From: Diplonema japonicum
Taxonomy: Eukaryota > Euglenozoa > Diplonemea > Diplonemida > Diplonemidae
DNA: 64,000 bases
Assembly: GCA_964019335.1 (NCBI GenBank)
Contig: OZ025710.1
Location: 372,001-436,000 of the forward strand
Direction: 5' to 3'
The notes under the pieces are model-generated. The model was given only the letters and a program-made list of their open reading frames with translations, did not search any database and was not told where the DNA came from. This document shows, piece after piece, positions 15,001 to 30,000 of the stretch (positions are counted from its first letter, which is position 1; each line of letters starts with the position of its first letter). The translations under genes were made by a program, and so were the position numbers.

Positions 15001-18000
15001 CTGGGACGTGCGGGCGACGGTTCCGAAGTGCGTGGAGAGCAAGTTCGGACAGTGCCCCGTGCTCGACGTGGTGTTGCTGCTGGACGGGTCTGGTTCGATG
15101 AGCGAGGCCTTCGGGCGCCACCCGCAGGGCTTCTACGCGATGATGGAGATGATCCGGGACTGGGCGAAGACCCTTCCCCTCACCGGGGAGGACCACACGG
15201 TCGGGAAGGCGTCGACGGCGCCGAACGGCGGGCTCAGGATGGGGCTCATCCAGTTCTCGGGGCCCATCCCCGAGGCGGTGAAGACCCCGCTCGGTGTGGG
15301 GTCGGGGGGCTCGCTCACCGGGGACCTGGCGGAGCTGCAGGCGGACATCGACTGGCACGAGGCGAACTACATCCAGGGGAGCACCTTCATCGCGACCGGG
15401 CTGAACTGGGCCGGCGCGATGTTCCAGTTCTCTCCCTCCACGAGGAAGAGGGTGCTCATCATCGTGACGGACGGGGCGATCAAGGACACGGCGTCGCTAG
15501 CTCCGGCGAAGGCGGTGCTCACGGCGGAGGGCGTGCAGATCTTCGGGGTGGTGTTGAGGAAGGCAGCTGTGCACACGAAGCTCGACATCGACGCGGAGGC
15601 GACGCTGAAGCCGATCACCTCGGACCCGCAGGACGACCACTTCTTGAACGTGCTGATCGACGAGATGCCGGACCAGGTCCTGAACGGGATCTGCGACCCG
15701 AACAGCAAGTGGGGCCAGATCCTCATGCCCAGCAGCGGGGCGGGGGGCGAGGACCAGGCGGGGATGCACAAGCCGTGCCCGCAGCACCTGGAGCAGGCCT
15801 TGTGCACGGCCGACCCCGGCTGCGTGTGGAGCGGGGTGGGGCTGTCGTGCGTGGACTCCCCTTGCGTGGCGCACTGCGACGAGCCGAAGTGCACGGCCGA
15901 CACCCTGAACCACTGCGGGTGGAAGGTGGTGAACGGGACGACCGAGGCCTCGTGCTGGGTGGAGACGGTGTGCGCGTACAGCGACGAGGTCACGTGCGAG
16001 AAGGACGAGCAGTGCGACTGGGACACGAAGAAGAGCCCCGCCGACTGCGTGGAGCGCCCGTGCAACCAGGTGTCTGAGACGGAGTGCGAGGCGGACCCCA
16101 AGGGGTGCGAGTGGATCGCAGCGACGAGCACCTGTGTGGTGGAGCCGTGCAAGCACCCGGCGAAGGACGACTGCGCCTCGGACGCGGCGTGCGAGTGGGA
16201 CGACTGCGCCGGGGTGGCCGGCGGCGGCGCCTGCCAGAAGAAGAGCTGCGACTCCGCTGTCTTCACGGACGAGGTGTCGTGCACGAAGGACACGCGCTGC
16301 CAGTGGGTGAGCGTCGGCGGAGCGGCCAACAACTTCACGTGCTCGCAGGAGCCGTGTGCCATCCACTCGGGAGAGAGGTGCTGCGACGCGGAGGCGGACT
16401 GCCACTGGGACATCTCGGTGGCCCCTGCCCAGTGCAGCTTGAAGTACTGCGCGAAGATGAACAAGGACCAGCCGAAGTGCGACAGCGACAGCCAGTGCGT
16501 GTACGAGAACAACAAGTGCGTGGAGAAGGAGTGCGGGAAGCTCGCGGAGTGCGAGTGCAGGAAGGACACGGACTGCTACTGGAACGGGGACAAGGCCTTC
16601 TGCGTGCCGACCCAGTTCGGGCAGTGCCCGACGCTGGACCTGGTGCTCCTGATCGACGGGTCCGGGTCGATGAGCCAGTCCTTCGGGCGCCACCCGCACG
16701 GCTTCGACGCGATGATGGAGATGATCCGGGACTGGGTGACGACGCTGCCGCTGAGCGGGGAGAAGGGGAGCGTTGGGACGAGCTCGCAGGCAAACAGCGG
16801 GAAGGTGCGCATCGGGATCATCCAGTTCTCCGGACAGAACGCGCGCGGGGCGGACCCTGGGAGGGCGGACGCGCAGGCGACGCCCGCCGGGACCGGCTCC
16901 TCGGGGAGCCTGACCGGCGACCTGGTGGAGCTGAACGCCGACATCGACTGGCAGGAGAACAACTACTACGGCGGCGGGACGATGATCGCAAAGGGTTTGA
17001 ACGACGTGGCAGAGATGTTCCACGCCTCCCCGAACGACGGGAGGCAGAGGGTGCTCATCATCATCACGGACGGACAGATCTTCGACCCGAGCTCCTTGTC
17101 GCAGGCGCGCGGGGAGCTCGACAAGGAAAAGGTGAAGGTGTTCGGGGTGGTGGTGAGGAGGGCCGCGGCGCACACCCCCGTTGACGACCTCGCGGAGCAG
17201 ACCCTGAAGCCGATCGTGTCGGTGCCGCAGGACGACCACTTCCAGAACCTCATGATCGACGAGGTGCCGACGATGGTGCTGGGAGACATCTGCGACCCGA
17301 ACGGGAAGTTCGGGAAGCTCGTGGTGGGGGCGAACCAGAGCAGCAGCACCGGGGTGCACAAGCCGTGCAAGCAGCACGTGCTCATGGGAGAGTGCAACGC
17401 GGACGCGGGCTGCGTGTGGTACGACGCGACGCTCTCGTGCGCGGACACCCCGTGCATGCAGCACTGCGCCGAGCCGGAGTGCACGGCGGACACAGCGAAC
17501 AAGTGCGCGTGGGACACGGCGAAGGCCCTGTGCCAGAAGGAGCCGGAGGTGGGGTGCGACTCGCTGTCCCTGCCCGAGTGCCCGAAGAACCCCGCGTGCG
17601 AGATCTCGAAGGACAACTCGACGTGCGTGGACAAGAAGTGCGTGCACGACACGGAGCAGGGCTGCGTGGCGGACCCCGACAAGTGCGTGTGGAACAACAT
17701 CGACCAGACCTGCGTGGAACAGCCGTGCAACTACCCGGAGGAGCCGACGTGCGAGGGGGACGCGATGTGCGACTGGAACAGCGGAAACAACAGCGTCTCC
17801 TACAGCCAGGGGATGAAGATGTTCCCGCTGAAGGGCCTCACCTGCGACGCGTCGACGACGACCTGCCCCGGGAAGTGCGGGGCGAAGGTTGGCGGCGCCT
17901 CCGTGAGCATCAACAGCGAGGACTACGTGAAGGGGAAGGACACGCTGGAGTGCGCGGAGTGCCCGGCCCTCGGGATGAAGACGGAGTGGTCGGCGGCAAC

Positions 18001-21000
18001 GGGGTCGATCGTGTTGACCCCGATGGACGGCCAGGACAGGGACCTCACGGAGTTCGCGGCAGCCCTCAGCAAGGTCTCCTTCAGGACGAGCTCTTCGGCT
18101 GGGAAGGCGAGGAGCATCACCTGGAACTACGGGGAAGGGGTGTTCGACGGGAGGACGGGCCACTACTACCGCTACTATGCCTCGGCGGCGGCTTGCCAGG
18201 TGGCGGGCGGCGCCTCGGCGGCCGGATGCACGTGGGAGGACGCGAAGCAGGCGTGCGCGGGGAAGACCTTCCTCGGGACGACCGGGTACCTCCTGACGGT
18301 GAACACAGCCGCGGAGACGGCGGTGGCGCGCGGGAAGATCGGAGCGGAGGGTTGGATGGGTGCGACCGGGGCGAACGGGGCGTGGACCTGGAGCACCGGA
18401 CCCGAGACCGGGAATCCTGTAAGCAGCTACGACAACTGGATGAGCGGGGAGCCGTCGAGTCCGAACGGAAACGCCTACTTCTCCCCGAACGGGGAGTGGA
18501 GCAGCGTGGCGACGGGGAGCACAACCAAGGGGGTGTTCGGCTACGCGTGCGAGTGGGGGACGACGAGCGAGCCCGCGTGCATCGGGTCCGTCGGGACCGT
18601 GCTCGTGAGCTCCGGGGGTTGCGTGGAGAAGAAGTGCACGGCAACGAGCCGCACGGAGTGCGTGGCGGACCCGTACTGCGACTGGATCGTGGACACGACG
18701 ACCTGCGTGCAGAAGCCGTGCACGGAGGTGATGGAGGAGCTCCCGTGCAACAGGAGGGAGGGGTGCCACTGGAGCCCGTCCATCTCGCCGGCAATGTGCG
18801 TGGAGGAGCCTTGCGCGAAGCTGAAGGACACGCCGACCTGCAACGCTGACAGCGACTGCATGTGGGACGACGGGAAGAAGACCTGTGTGAACAAGAACTG
18901 CAACGACATCACGAAGTGCCTGTGCGTGCAAGACCCGAAGTGCTTCTGGAAGGCCTCCGGGACCGGCGGGTCGTGCATGAAGAACGGCTACGGACAGTGC
19001 CCGACGCTGGACGTGGTGGTTTTGGTAGACGGGTCGCAGTCCATGAGCCAGTCCTTCGGGCACCACCCGCAGGGCTTCTACGCCCTGATGGAGATGCTCG
19101 GGGACTGGATGCAGGGCCTCCCTCTGAACGGGGAGGCGGCGAGCGTGGGGTCCGCGTCGAAGGCCGACACCGGGAAGGTGCGTGTCGCGGTGGTGCAGTT
19201 CTCGGGCCGCCCGCAGTTCTTCAGCCCCCCGAACACCTGGAGCGGGCCGATCATCGACAGCGTGGCGGTGAGCCCCGTCGGGGTGGGGACGGCTGGCCGC
19301 CTCTCCGGGGCGTCGACGGAGCTGAAGGCGGACGTGGACTGGCACGAGAGCAACTACCTCGAGGCCGGGACCTACGTTGCGAAGGGTTTGAAGAGGGCAG
19401 CGAGCATCTTCACCACCTCCTCGCCCGTCGACGGGAGGCAGCGCGTGCTCATCGTCATCACGGACGGGATGATCCAGGACGCGGGGACGGACAAGGACAT
19501 CATGGTGCAGGCGAGGCAGGAACTGGACGGGCTGTCCGTGCAGACCTTCGGGATCGTGGTGAGGAGGTTCTCTCAGCACACGCAGACCGACATCGACGCG
19601 GAGGCGACGCTGAAGCCCATCGTGTCCCTCCCGCAGGACGAGCACTTCATGAACCTGCAGATCGACGAGATCCCGGACAAGGCTTTGAACGGGCTGTGCG
19701 ACCCGAACGGACCTTGGGGACACCTCGTGACCCCGAAGACAACAACAACAACAACAACAACACACGTGCACCAGCCTTGCGCAAACTACATCGCGAAGAC
19801 CACCTGCGTGGCGGACCGCGGCTGCTCGTGGTCGGACGTCCTCACCTCGTGCCTGGAATCGGCGTGCGTGGAGCACTGCGACGAGGCGGCTTGCAAGGCG
19901 GAGCCCTCTGTGAAGTGCGCGTGGGACGGAACCCTGGAGGAGTGCTTCAAGGAGGAGGTGTGCAAGTACCCCGACCAGACGAACTGCGACAACGACGCGG
20001 AGTGCAAGTGGGACGGGGTGAAGTGTGTGGAGAAGCCGTGCGACTACCCGGATGAGGCGAGCTGCATCGCAGACTCGACCTACGACTGCGTGTGGTCGAC
20101 GGTGACGAAGAAGTGCACGGAGAAGCCTTGCAACTACAACAACACGGCGGACTGCACGGCGGACACAGGCTGCATGTGGGAGGCGACGTGCAAGAAGCCG
20201 GAGGACCAGATGTGCATCGTGAAGCCGTGCCTGTTCACGAACGAGACGGCGTGCAAGGAGGACGTGATGTGCGCGTGGACCAGCGGGGCAACCTGCGAGG
20301 TCGCGACCTGCGCGCACAACCCGGACGAGAAGTGCTGCAACGCGCAGGACGGATGCCACTGGGACGTGAAGCAGGCGCCGGCGGTTTGCTCCGAGCTCCC
20401 GTGCAGGAAGCTGAAGGCGGAGGGGACGTGCGACGCCGACAGGGACTGCATGTGGGAGGGAGGGAGCAGCACCTGCCTGGAGAAGCAGTGCGGAAAGTAC
20501 ACGACGAAGTGCCCGTGCGAGGCGGACCCGGACTGCTTCTACGTTGCGGGGCCGAACCACTGCACCTTCCAGCGCTACGGGACGTGCCCCACGCTCGACG
20601 TGGTGGTGCTCCTGGACGGCGGGGTGTCGTCGGGGAGGAAGTTCGGGCGCCACCCGCAGGGCTACTACGCGATGGTGGAGGTGGTGAGGGACTGGGCGAG
20701 GACGCTTCCGCTGAGCGGGGACGCGGCGGGGACGGCAACCCCGTCCAACAACAAGGCTGTGCGCCTCGGGGTGGTGCAGTTCGCGGGGAGCAGCCTGTGG
20801 CCCGCCGGGGACGCGAAGCAGGCGCTCAGCTCGACCGGGGCGGGGACCAGCGAGGGCCGCCTCACCGGAACGCTCTCGGAGATCGAGAAGGACCTCACCT
20901 TCCAGGAGGACAACTTCATGGGGGCGAACGCTGCGCGCCAGCCCGCGCCGCAGACGACCTACCTCCTGGCGGGGATGCTGAAGGCGTCGAGCCTGTTCAG

Positions 21001-24000
21001 GACCAGCCCCGTGGACGGGAGGAAGCGCGTGCTGATCGTGATCGCGGACAGCCCGCTGGACGACAAGGACAAGTACCAGACGGTGATGGCGGAGCTGGCG
21101 GCGGCGCAGGTGCAGGTGTTCGCGGCGGCGGTGCGCCCCTTCAGCGCGCAGTCTCCGGACGACCTGCAGGCGGAGGCGGATCTGCGCGAGATCGTGGCGG
21201 ACCCGAAGGCCGGACACCTGGCGAGCGTGGAGGTGGACCAGCTCTCGACCTACCTGAACGGGCTGTGCGACCCGAACGCGGCGTGGGGGAAGTTCGTGGG
21301 GTCGACGACGACGGACCGCGAGCCCTGCAACCTGCACGCGGAGAAGAACTTGTGCAACAAGGACGCCGGGTGCGTGTGGTTCGACACGACGCTGTCCTGC
21401 GGGGACTCGCCGTGCCTGACGCACTGCGCTGAGCCGGAGTGCACGGCGGACGCACCGAACAAGTGCGTGTGGAACGGCGGTTCGTGCGAGAAGGAGCAGA
21501 TCTGCAAGTACCCCGGGAACGCCGCAGCCTGCGAGGCGGACCCCGAGTGCACGGTGGACAAGCAGGGGACGTGCATCGGGAAGAAGTGCAAGCACGACAA
21601 CGAGCAGGGCTGCGTGGTGGACCCCGACATGTGCGTGTGGAACAACATCGCGCAGACCTGCGGGGAGAAGCCGTGCGACTACGACAACCTGGACCAGTGC
21701 GTGCTGGACCTGGATTGCGAGTGGAAGCCGCTGACGCCCGAGTGCGTGCCGAAGCTGTGCACCTACAAGAACCAGACCGCGTGCGAGACGACGGAGCCCG
21801 GGTTGTGCGAGTGGAAGGCGAACACATGCGTGCCCAAGCCGTGCAAGGAGTACCTGAACGAGCTGGAGTGCAAGCAGGACGACATGTGCGACTGGGCGAC
21901 GGAGTGCGAGCCGAAGTACTGCGAGAGGTACGCCGGGGCCGAAAACGCGTGCAACGGCGACGGGCTGTGCATGTGGGACCAGACCTCGAGCAGGTGCGTG
22001 GACAAGGAGTGCGGGTCCTTCCAGAACGACACCTGCCGCTGCCACAAGGACGCGGACTGCTTCTGGGACAAGGGGGTCTGCAAGACTGCGAAGTTCGGCG
22101 AGTGCCCCACCCTGGACATCGTGTTGGCGGTGGACGGGTCGGCGTCGATGACGCAGACCTTCGGGCGCCACCCGCACGGCTTCTACGGGCTGATGGAGGT
22201 GCTGAAGACCTGGACCTCGAGGCTCACCCTGAGCGGGGAGAAGGCAGGGGCGCCGACCTCGCTGAGCGGGAAGACGAGGGTAGGGATCGTGCAGTTCAGC
22301 GGAAAGCCGGCGATCAAGATCCCCGGGACGGACCTCGTGGACGGGGCGCAGAAGACCCCCACCGGGACGGGAAGCGGGGGGAGGCTCTCCGGGGACAAGG
22401 CGGAGGTGGGGGCGGACCTCGCCTGGCAGGAGACGAACTTCATGGAGGGCGGGACCTACATCGCAGCGGCCCTCGACGCGTCGGCCGACATGTTCCTGGC
22501 GTCGCCGAAGGACGGGAGGAAGAGGGTGCTCCTGATCTTCACGGACGGGCAGATCCAGGACGCGGACAAGCTCGTGGACGCGAGGAAGCGCCTGGAGCTG
22601 GAGCAGGTGATCACCTTCGGTATCGTGGTGAGGCGCTTCGACGCGCACACGCAGACCGACATCGACGCGGAGGCGACCCTGAAGCCGATCACCTCGGAGC
22701 CGCACGCGGAGCACTACTACAACCTCCTCCTGGACGAGATCTCGGACACCCTGGACGGTCTGTGCGACCCGAACAGCATGTGGGGGAAGTACATCGTGGA
22801 CACCGCGCAGGCGGGGGTGCACAAACCCTGTGGGAACTACAACGAGAAGGACAGCTGCAACATGGACGTCGGGTGCGTGTTCCGGGACGTGCTCGCTGCG
22901 TGCGTGGACACCCCGTGCATCAAGCACTGCGCCGAAGGCCTCTGCACAGCCGACACCACGAACAAGTGCTTCTGGAAGGCGGACGAGAGCGTGTGCTACA
23001 AGGAGGAGGGGTGCTCGAAGCACACGGCGGAGAACGCGTGCAGCACCGACCTGACGTGCGCCTGGAGGGAGATGAAGTGCGTGGACAAGCCGTGCAACTA
23101 CCCGGACGAGAACAGCTGCACCGCCGACTCGACCTACGACTGCGAGTGGTCTTCGAAGGACGGCTCGTGCACGGAGAAGCCGTGCCAGCACACGGAAGAG
23201 GTGCCCTGTTCCACGGACCCGAAGTGCCTGTGGGACACGGCGTGCGTGGCGACGGGGATCCCCGCGATCTGCGTGCGCAAGCCGTGCGACTACTCAACCT
23301 CCGCGAACTGCGCCGCTGACGCGCAGTGCCGCTGGAGCGGGAGCGTGTGCGAGGTGAAGGCCTGCGCGCCGTTCGCGGACGAGAGGTGCTGCAACGCCAA
23401 CGAGGAGAGCGAGGGCTGCCACTGGGACGTGAAGCAGTCGCCGGCTATCTGCAGCGTCGGGCCCTGCAGGGAGTACAACGAGACCACGTGCAACAGCGAG
23501 AGGTCGTGCATGTGGGAGGGGGCGAACACGAGGTGCGTGGAGAAGGACTGCAACAAGATGCCGGACAAGTGTGCCTGCGAGGCGGACCCGGACTGCTTCT
23601 TCAGCACGGCGCCCGGGAAGCAGCACTGCACCTTCCAGCGCTACGGGACGTGCCCCACGCTCGACGTGGTGGTGCTCCTGGACGGCGGGGTGTCGTCGGG
23701 GAGGAAGTTCGGGCGCCACCCGCAGGGCTACTACGCGATGGCGGAGGTGGTGAGGGACTGGGCGCAGACGCTTCCGCTGAGCGGGGAGGCGGCGGGGGCA
23801 ACACCGACCGCAAACTCGCAGGCTGTGCGCCTCGCGGTGGTGCAGTTCGCGGGGAGCGAGAGCTGGGCCCCGTCGGACAGCAGGCAGGCGCTCAGCCCGA
23901 CCGGGGCGGGGACCAGCGAGGGCCGCTTCACCGGCTCCTTGTCGGAGATCGAGAAGGACCTCACCTTCCAGGAGGCGAACTTCATGGGGGCCAGCCTCTT

Positions 24001-27000
24001 GACGCAGCCCGCGCCGCAGACGACCTACCTCCTGGCGGGTCTGCAGAAGTCGGTGAGCCTGTTCAGGACCAGCCCCGTGGACGGGAGGAAGCGCGTGCTC
24101 GTGATCATGACGGACGGCGAGCTGGACGACAAGGACGAGTACCAGACGGCGAGGGCGGAGCTGGACCAGGCGCAGGTGCAGGTGTTCGGTGTGGTGGTGC
24201 GTCCGTTCGACACGCACACGGCCCTGGACGAGAAGGCGCAGCAGACCCTGCAGCCCCTGGTGTCGGACCCGAAGACGGGGCACATCGCGAACGTCGAGGT
24301 GGACGAGGTTGCGACCCTGTTGAACGGGCTGTGCGACCCGAACGCGGCGTGGGGGAAGTTCGTCGGGGTGGTCGCGGGGGGCAGGCAGCCCTGCAAGCTG
24401 CACTCCGGAAAGGACGTGTGCAACAAGGACGCCGGGTGCGTGTGGTTCGACGCGACGCTGTCGTGCGCGGACTCGCCGTGTCTGGAGCACTGCGGGGACG
24501 CGGAGTGCACGGCGGACACGGTGAACCTGTGCGTGTGGTCCGCGGGGACGAGCTCCTGCGGAAAGAAGGAGGTGTGCAACTACCCCGCGGAGCCCGCGTG
24601 CAAGGGTGACACGGAGTGCGAGTGGAAGAACAACGTGTGCATCGGGAAGGAGTGCAAGCACGACAACGAGCAGGGGTGCCTCGCGGACCCCGCGGTGTGC
24701 GTCTGGGACAACCTGAAGCAGGACTGCAAGAAGAAGCCGTGCGTGTACGACAACATGGACAGCTGCAACCTGGACCAGGAGTGCCAGTGGAACGTGGACG
24801 CGGTGCAGTGCGAGGTGAAGAGGTGCAACTACATGGACAAGCCGGCGTGCGAGACGACGGAGCCGGGGATGTGCCTGTGGGACGCCGGGAACAACAAGTG
24901 CGTGCCCGCACCGTGCAAGCAGTACGTGAACGAGAAGCTCTGCGTGGCGGACGACAACTGCGAGTGGAGCACGGACATCGCACCCGGGAACTGCGATGTG
25001 AAGTACTGCAGGAAGTACTGCGACATGGCGACGAGCATCTGTGACGAGGACGAGTGCAACCAGGACCCCGCGTGCATGACGGACCCCGTGACCAGCATCT
25101 GCAAGAAGAAGGAGTGCGGGATGCTGAGGAACCAGTGCGACTGCCGCAAGGAGCCCGACTGCTTCTGGCTGTCGGGGGACAAGACCTGCGTGGACCAGAA
25201 GTACGGGACGTGCCCGACGCTGGACCTCGTCGTCGTCTTCGACGGGTCCGCCTCGATGAGCCAGGTCTTCGGACGCCACCCGCACGGTTTCTACGGGATG
25301 GTGGAGATGCTGAGGGCGTGGGTGAACGGGCTGCCCCTGAGCGGGGAGAAGGCCGGCGCGCCGGTGACGACGACGCCCGCCTCGAGGAAGATCCGCGTCG
25401 CCTTCGTGCAGTTCAGCGGGGTCGCCACGGCGCCGCTCACGAAGACCGCGATCGCGGGGTCCGCGACCAAGACCCCCGCCGGGGTGGGTACAGCGGGGAG
25501 GCTCTCGGGCGACTTCGCGGAGCTCTCGGCGGACCTGGACTGGCACGAGGCGAACTACATGGAGAAGGGGACGTACGTGAACCTCGGGCTGCAGATGGCA
25601 GCAAGCATCCTGCAGAGCTCCCCCACGGACGGGAGGAGGAGGGCCGTGTACATCATCACCGACGGGCAGCTCCAGGACCAGGCGTACCTGGAGGAGGCGA
25701 AGGCGAAGCTCGACGCTGTGAGCGCCGAGGTGTTCGGTATCGTGGTGAGGAGGTTCGCGTCGCACACGAAGGTGGACACGGACGCGGAGGAGGCGCTGAA
25801 GCCGGTGACCTCGTCGCCGCACGACAAGCACTTCTTGAACGTGGACATGGACGAGCTCGCCTCGAGCACCGGCCCGCTGACGCAGCTGTGCGACCCCGCG
25901 ACGGCCTTCGGGTCGCTTCTCGCGATGGGGGCGGCGGGCGGGAAGCACCAGCCCTGCAACGCCTACACCACGAAGAGGAACTGCGTGAACGATGTGGGGT
26001 GCGCGTGGAACCAGCTGTCGTGCGGGACGTCGCCGTGTGTGATGCACTGCGACGAGGCGGCGTGCAACAAGGACGTTGTGAACGACTGCGTGAACGGGTG
26101 GGACTCCACGGACGAGACCTGCTACCGGAAGGAGGTGTGCGGGGCGACGACGCAGAACCCGTGCGAACTGGAGACGGGGTGCATGTGGGACGCGGCGAAG
26201 TCGGAGTGCGTCGGGGAGCCGTGCTACCACGAGTCGGAGGACGGGTGCCTCGCCGACACGGAGTTCGTGTGCGAGTGGAAGAACTCGAAGTGCGTGGTGA
26301 AGCCGTGCGTGATGTACACGGAGCAGTCGAAGTGCACGGGAGACTGCGAGTGGAACACGACGGCGTCGGAGTGCACCCCCGTGAAGTGCATCCCGCATGT
26401 GAAGAGGGACGAGTGCAAGGCGGACGTGCTGTGCCAGTGGGAGGAGGGGGCGTCGAAGTGTGTGGTGAGGCCGTGCGTGGAGTACGCCGACGACATGACG
26501 TGCGACGCCGACAAGAAGTGCCACTGGGACACGAGCGCGGCGCCGGGAAGCTGTCAGCTGAAGCCGTGCGCCAGGTACGAGAACGAGACGACCTGTGGGC
26601 TCGACACGGGGTGCAAGTGGGACGGAGGGGAGCAGGCCTGTGTGGAGAAGACCTGCCACTCGATCCCGACGAAGTGCGAGTGCCAGCAGGACGCGACGTG
26701 CTTCTGGTCGACGGCCGGCGGCCGTGCGCGCTGCGAGGAGCAGGTGTTCGGGAAGTGCCCGACGCTGGACGCGGTGCTGGTGCTGGACGGGTCCGGGTCG
26801 ATGAACCAGGCCTTCGGGCGCCACCCGCACGGCTTCTACGCGATGATGGAGATGGTCCGGGACTGGGTGAAGACGCTTCCCCTGAGCGGGGAGCTCTCGT
26901 CCGTGGGGTCGAACTCCGCGCCGTCGACCGGCGGGGTGAGGCTGGGGCTGGTGCAGTTCAGCGGTGAGCCGAACTCCGTGAACCCGGCGACCGGCGGTGT

Positions 27001-30000
27001 TGTGAACTCGGCGCAGAGGACGCCGCCGGCGGTGGGGAGCGGCGGGCGTCTCAGCGGGGACCTCTCGCAGCTGGAGGGGGACATCACCTGGCACGAGGGC
27101 AACTACATGGCGCAGCTCACCTTCATCGAGGAGGGGCTGAACATGGCTGCCGACATGCTGACGAACGACTCTCCCCTCGACGGGCGCCGCAGGATCGTCA
27201 TCATCATCACGGACGGGGTGCTGATGGACGGGGACCGCCTCACGGCGGCGAGGGCGAAGCTCCAGCAGCTGCAGGTGATCACCTTCGGTATCGCTGTGAG
27301 GAGGTTCAACGCGCACAGCGCTGCGGACGACGCTGCGGAGGCCGCTTTGAAGCCTGTGGTCTCGGAGAAGGCGGACGACCACTTCATGAGCCTCACGATG
27401 GACGAGATCCCGACGGAGGTGCTGAACGGGCTCTGCGACCCGGACAGCAAGTGGGGCAAGTTCGTGTCGGCGACGGGCGGAGGCTCGGCCGGAACGGGCG
27501 ACGGGGTGGTGCCGTGCGTGCAGCTGGACGGGAAGATCACCTGCAACAGGAACACCGGGTGCGTGTGGTCGGACACGACGCTGAGCTGCGGGGCGACCCC
27601 CTGCTACGACCACTGCGACCAGGCGAGCTGCGAGGCGGATGTGGACAACCACTGCGAGTACACGGTGGCAACACAGGGGTGCTCGAAGAAGTTCCCCTGC
27701 AGCTACACGCAGGCGGCGGACTGCTCGAGGGACGCGGAGTGCATGTGGAACGCGACGGGGTGCGTGGAGAAGCCGTGCAAGCACGAGGACGAGGAGCCTT
27801 GCCTGCTGGACACGGAAGGGTGTGTGTGGGACTCCGTGGAGAAGGAGTGCACGCCCGAGCCGTGCATGAGGCAGACGACGAAGGTCGGGTGCGACGACCT
27901 CGCAGACATCTGCGTCTGGGACGAGAACGGGCAGAACGGCGCCGTGTGCAAGCCGAAGAGGTGCGTGTCGTGCTCGCCGGGGAACCAGACCTGCTGCGAG
28001 GCGCCGGAGAACAGGCTGTGGTGCGACTACACGGCGAGCCAGACGTGCGTGGAGAAGCCGTGCGTGGGCTACGTGGACGAGCTGTCGTGCTCGTCGGCGA
28101 CGGAGAGCCAGTGCGAGTGGGACCCGACGACCTCGCCCGGGATGTGCAAGGAGAAGTACTGCGCGAAGTTCAACGAGACCACCTGCGACCTGGAGCCCGC
28201 GTGCGCGTGGGACTTCGGGACGTGCGACACGAAGAGGTGCGAGAACGTGCACGAGCACTGCGCGTGCACGACGGACCCGGGTTGCTTCTGGCACGACGGG
28301 ACGTGCGTGGACGTGCACTACGGGGCCTGCCCCACCATGGACATCGTGGTGCTGCTGGACGGGTCGTCGTCGATGACGCAGTCCTTCGGGCGCCACCCGA
28401 ACGGCTACTTCGCCCTCATCGAGATGATCAAGGACTGGGTGTACCTGCTGCCGCTCCCCGGTGACGTGGGGGCAGCCGGGAAGGACCCGACGCTGTACCC
28501 CGCGGGCTCCGCGAGGGTCGCGATCGTGCAGTTCAGCGGGGACAAGAACCTGGCCGGGGCGAACTCCGCGCTCGTGTCGACGGACGGGGCGAAGGGGAGG
28601 CTTTCGGGCTACGTTCCCGAGCTGAGGCAGGACCTGTCGTTCCAGGAGCACACCCACATGGCGAAGGACACCTTCCTGTTCGACGCGTTGGAGATGGCAG
28701 CCGGGCTCCTGTCTGGCCCCGCCTACCCCATCGACGGGCGGAAGAAGATCGCGCTGGTGTTGCTGGGGAGCCCCGTGATGGACGAGAGCATGCTGGCGGG
28801 CCCGCTCGGGAAGATGAAGGCGGCCGACGTGCACCTGGTCGGGATCGTGGTGAGGAGGAGCAGCTCGCACGTGACGCTGGACAACGACGCCGAGGCGTCG
28901 CTCCAGCCCATCGTGACGGAGCCCAAGGCGGCGCACTTCGTGAACATCGCGATCGACGACCTGAAGGTGGAGGTCTTCGACAAGTGGTGCAACCCGAGCA
29001 CGCGCTGGGGAAGCTGGTTGGTGGACCTGAAGACAACCGACTCCCACCTCCCCTGCTCCTTCCACGGCGGGTCCGCGGAGTGCAACCGCGACTCTGGGTG
29101 CATGTGGGACGAGGGGCTGGTGGCGTGCACGGTGACCCCGTGCCTGCAGTACTGCTCGAAGAATCTGTGCGTGGACCTCTCGGACCCCTCGTACCGCTGC
29201 CAGTTCAACACAAGCGGGGACTCGACGTGCACGAAGGAGAAGGTGTGTGCGCACACGGGGGAGCAGGTGTGCATGGGAGACTACGAGTGCGTGTGGATGA
29301 ACAACAGGTGCGAGCCGAGGCCGTGCCAGCACCACACGGAGCCGGCGTGCGTGTCGGACCTCTCGGGGTGCGACTGGACGTCGGAGAAGAAGTGCGTGGT
29401 GAAGGAGTGCACGTACACGACGCCGTCGGAGTGCACGGACCCCCAAAGGGAGTGCACGTGGGACCAGACGGCGTCGAAGTGCGGGCCGAAGATGTGCGCC
29501 TACCCGAAGGAGGACGAGTGCACGAACGACCCGAAGTGCGACTGGAAGACCTCGAAGTGCGAGAAGAGGAGGTGCGTGGAGCACCTGGAGGAGGGGTCGT
29601 GCCTCACCGAGGCCGGGTGCGAGTGGGAGGTGAACTCCTCCCCCGCCTACTGCAAGGAAACCTACTGCTCGAGGTGGACGGCGGAGGGGGACTGCACCCT
29701 CGACGCAGCGTGCGCGTGGGACGGGAGCCTCTGCGTGCCCTCGATGTGCACGCGGAACGACGGGAAGCCGTGCGAGTGCGCGGACGACCCGAGCTGCTTC
29801 TGGGTGGAGTCGAGGAAGGCGTGCGTGGAGGCGGCCTTCGGGGCGTGCCCGCCGCTCGACATCGTGGTCCTGTTTGACGGGACGACCCCGATGGAGTGGG
29901 GCTTCGGGCGCCACCCCAACGGCTTCGACGCCCTGATGGAGATGATGAAGGACTGGGTGAAGTCCCTCCCCTTGAACCAAGACTCGTACATCGTGCCGAA

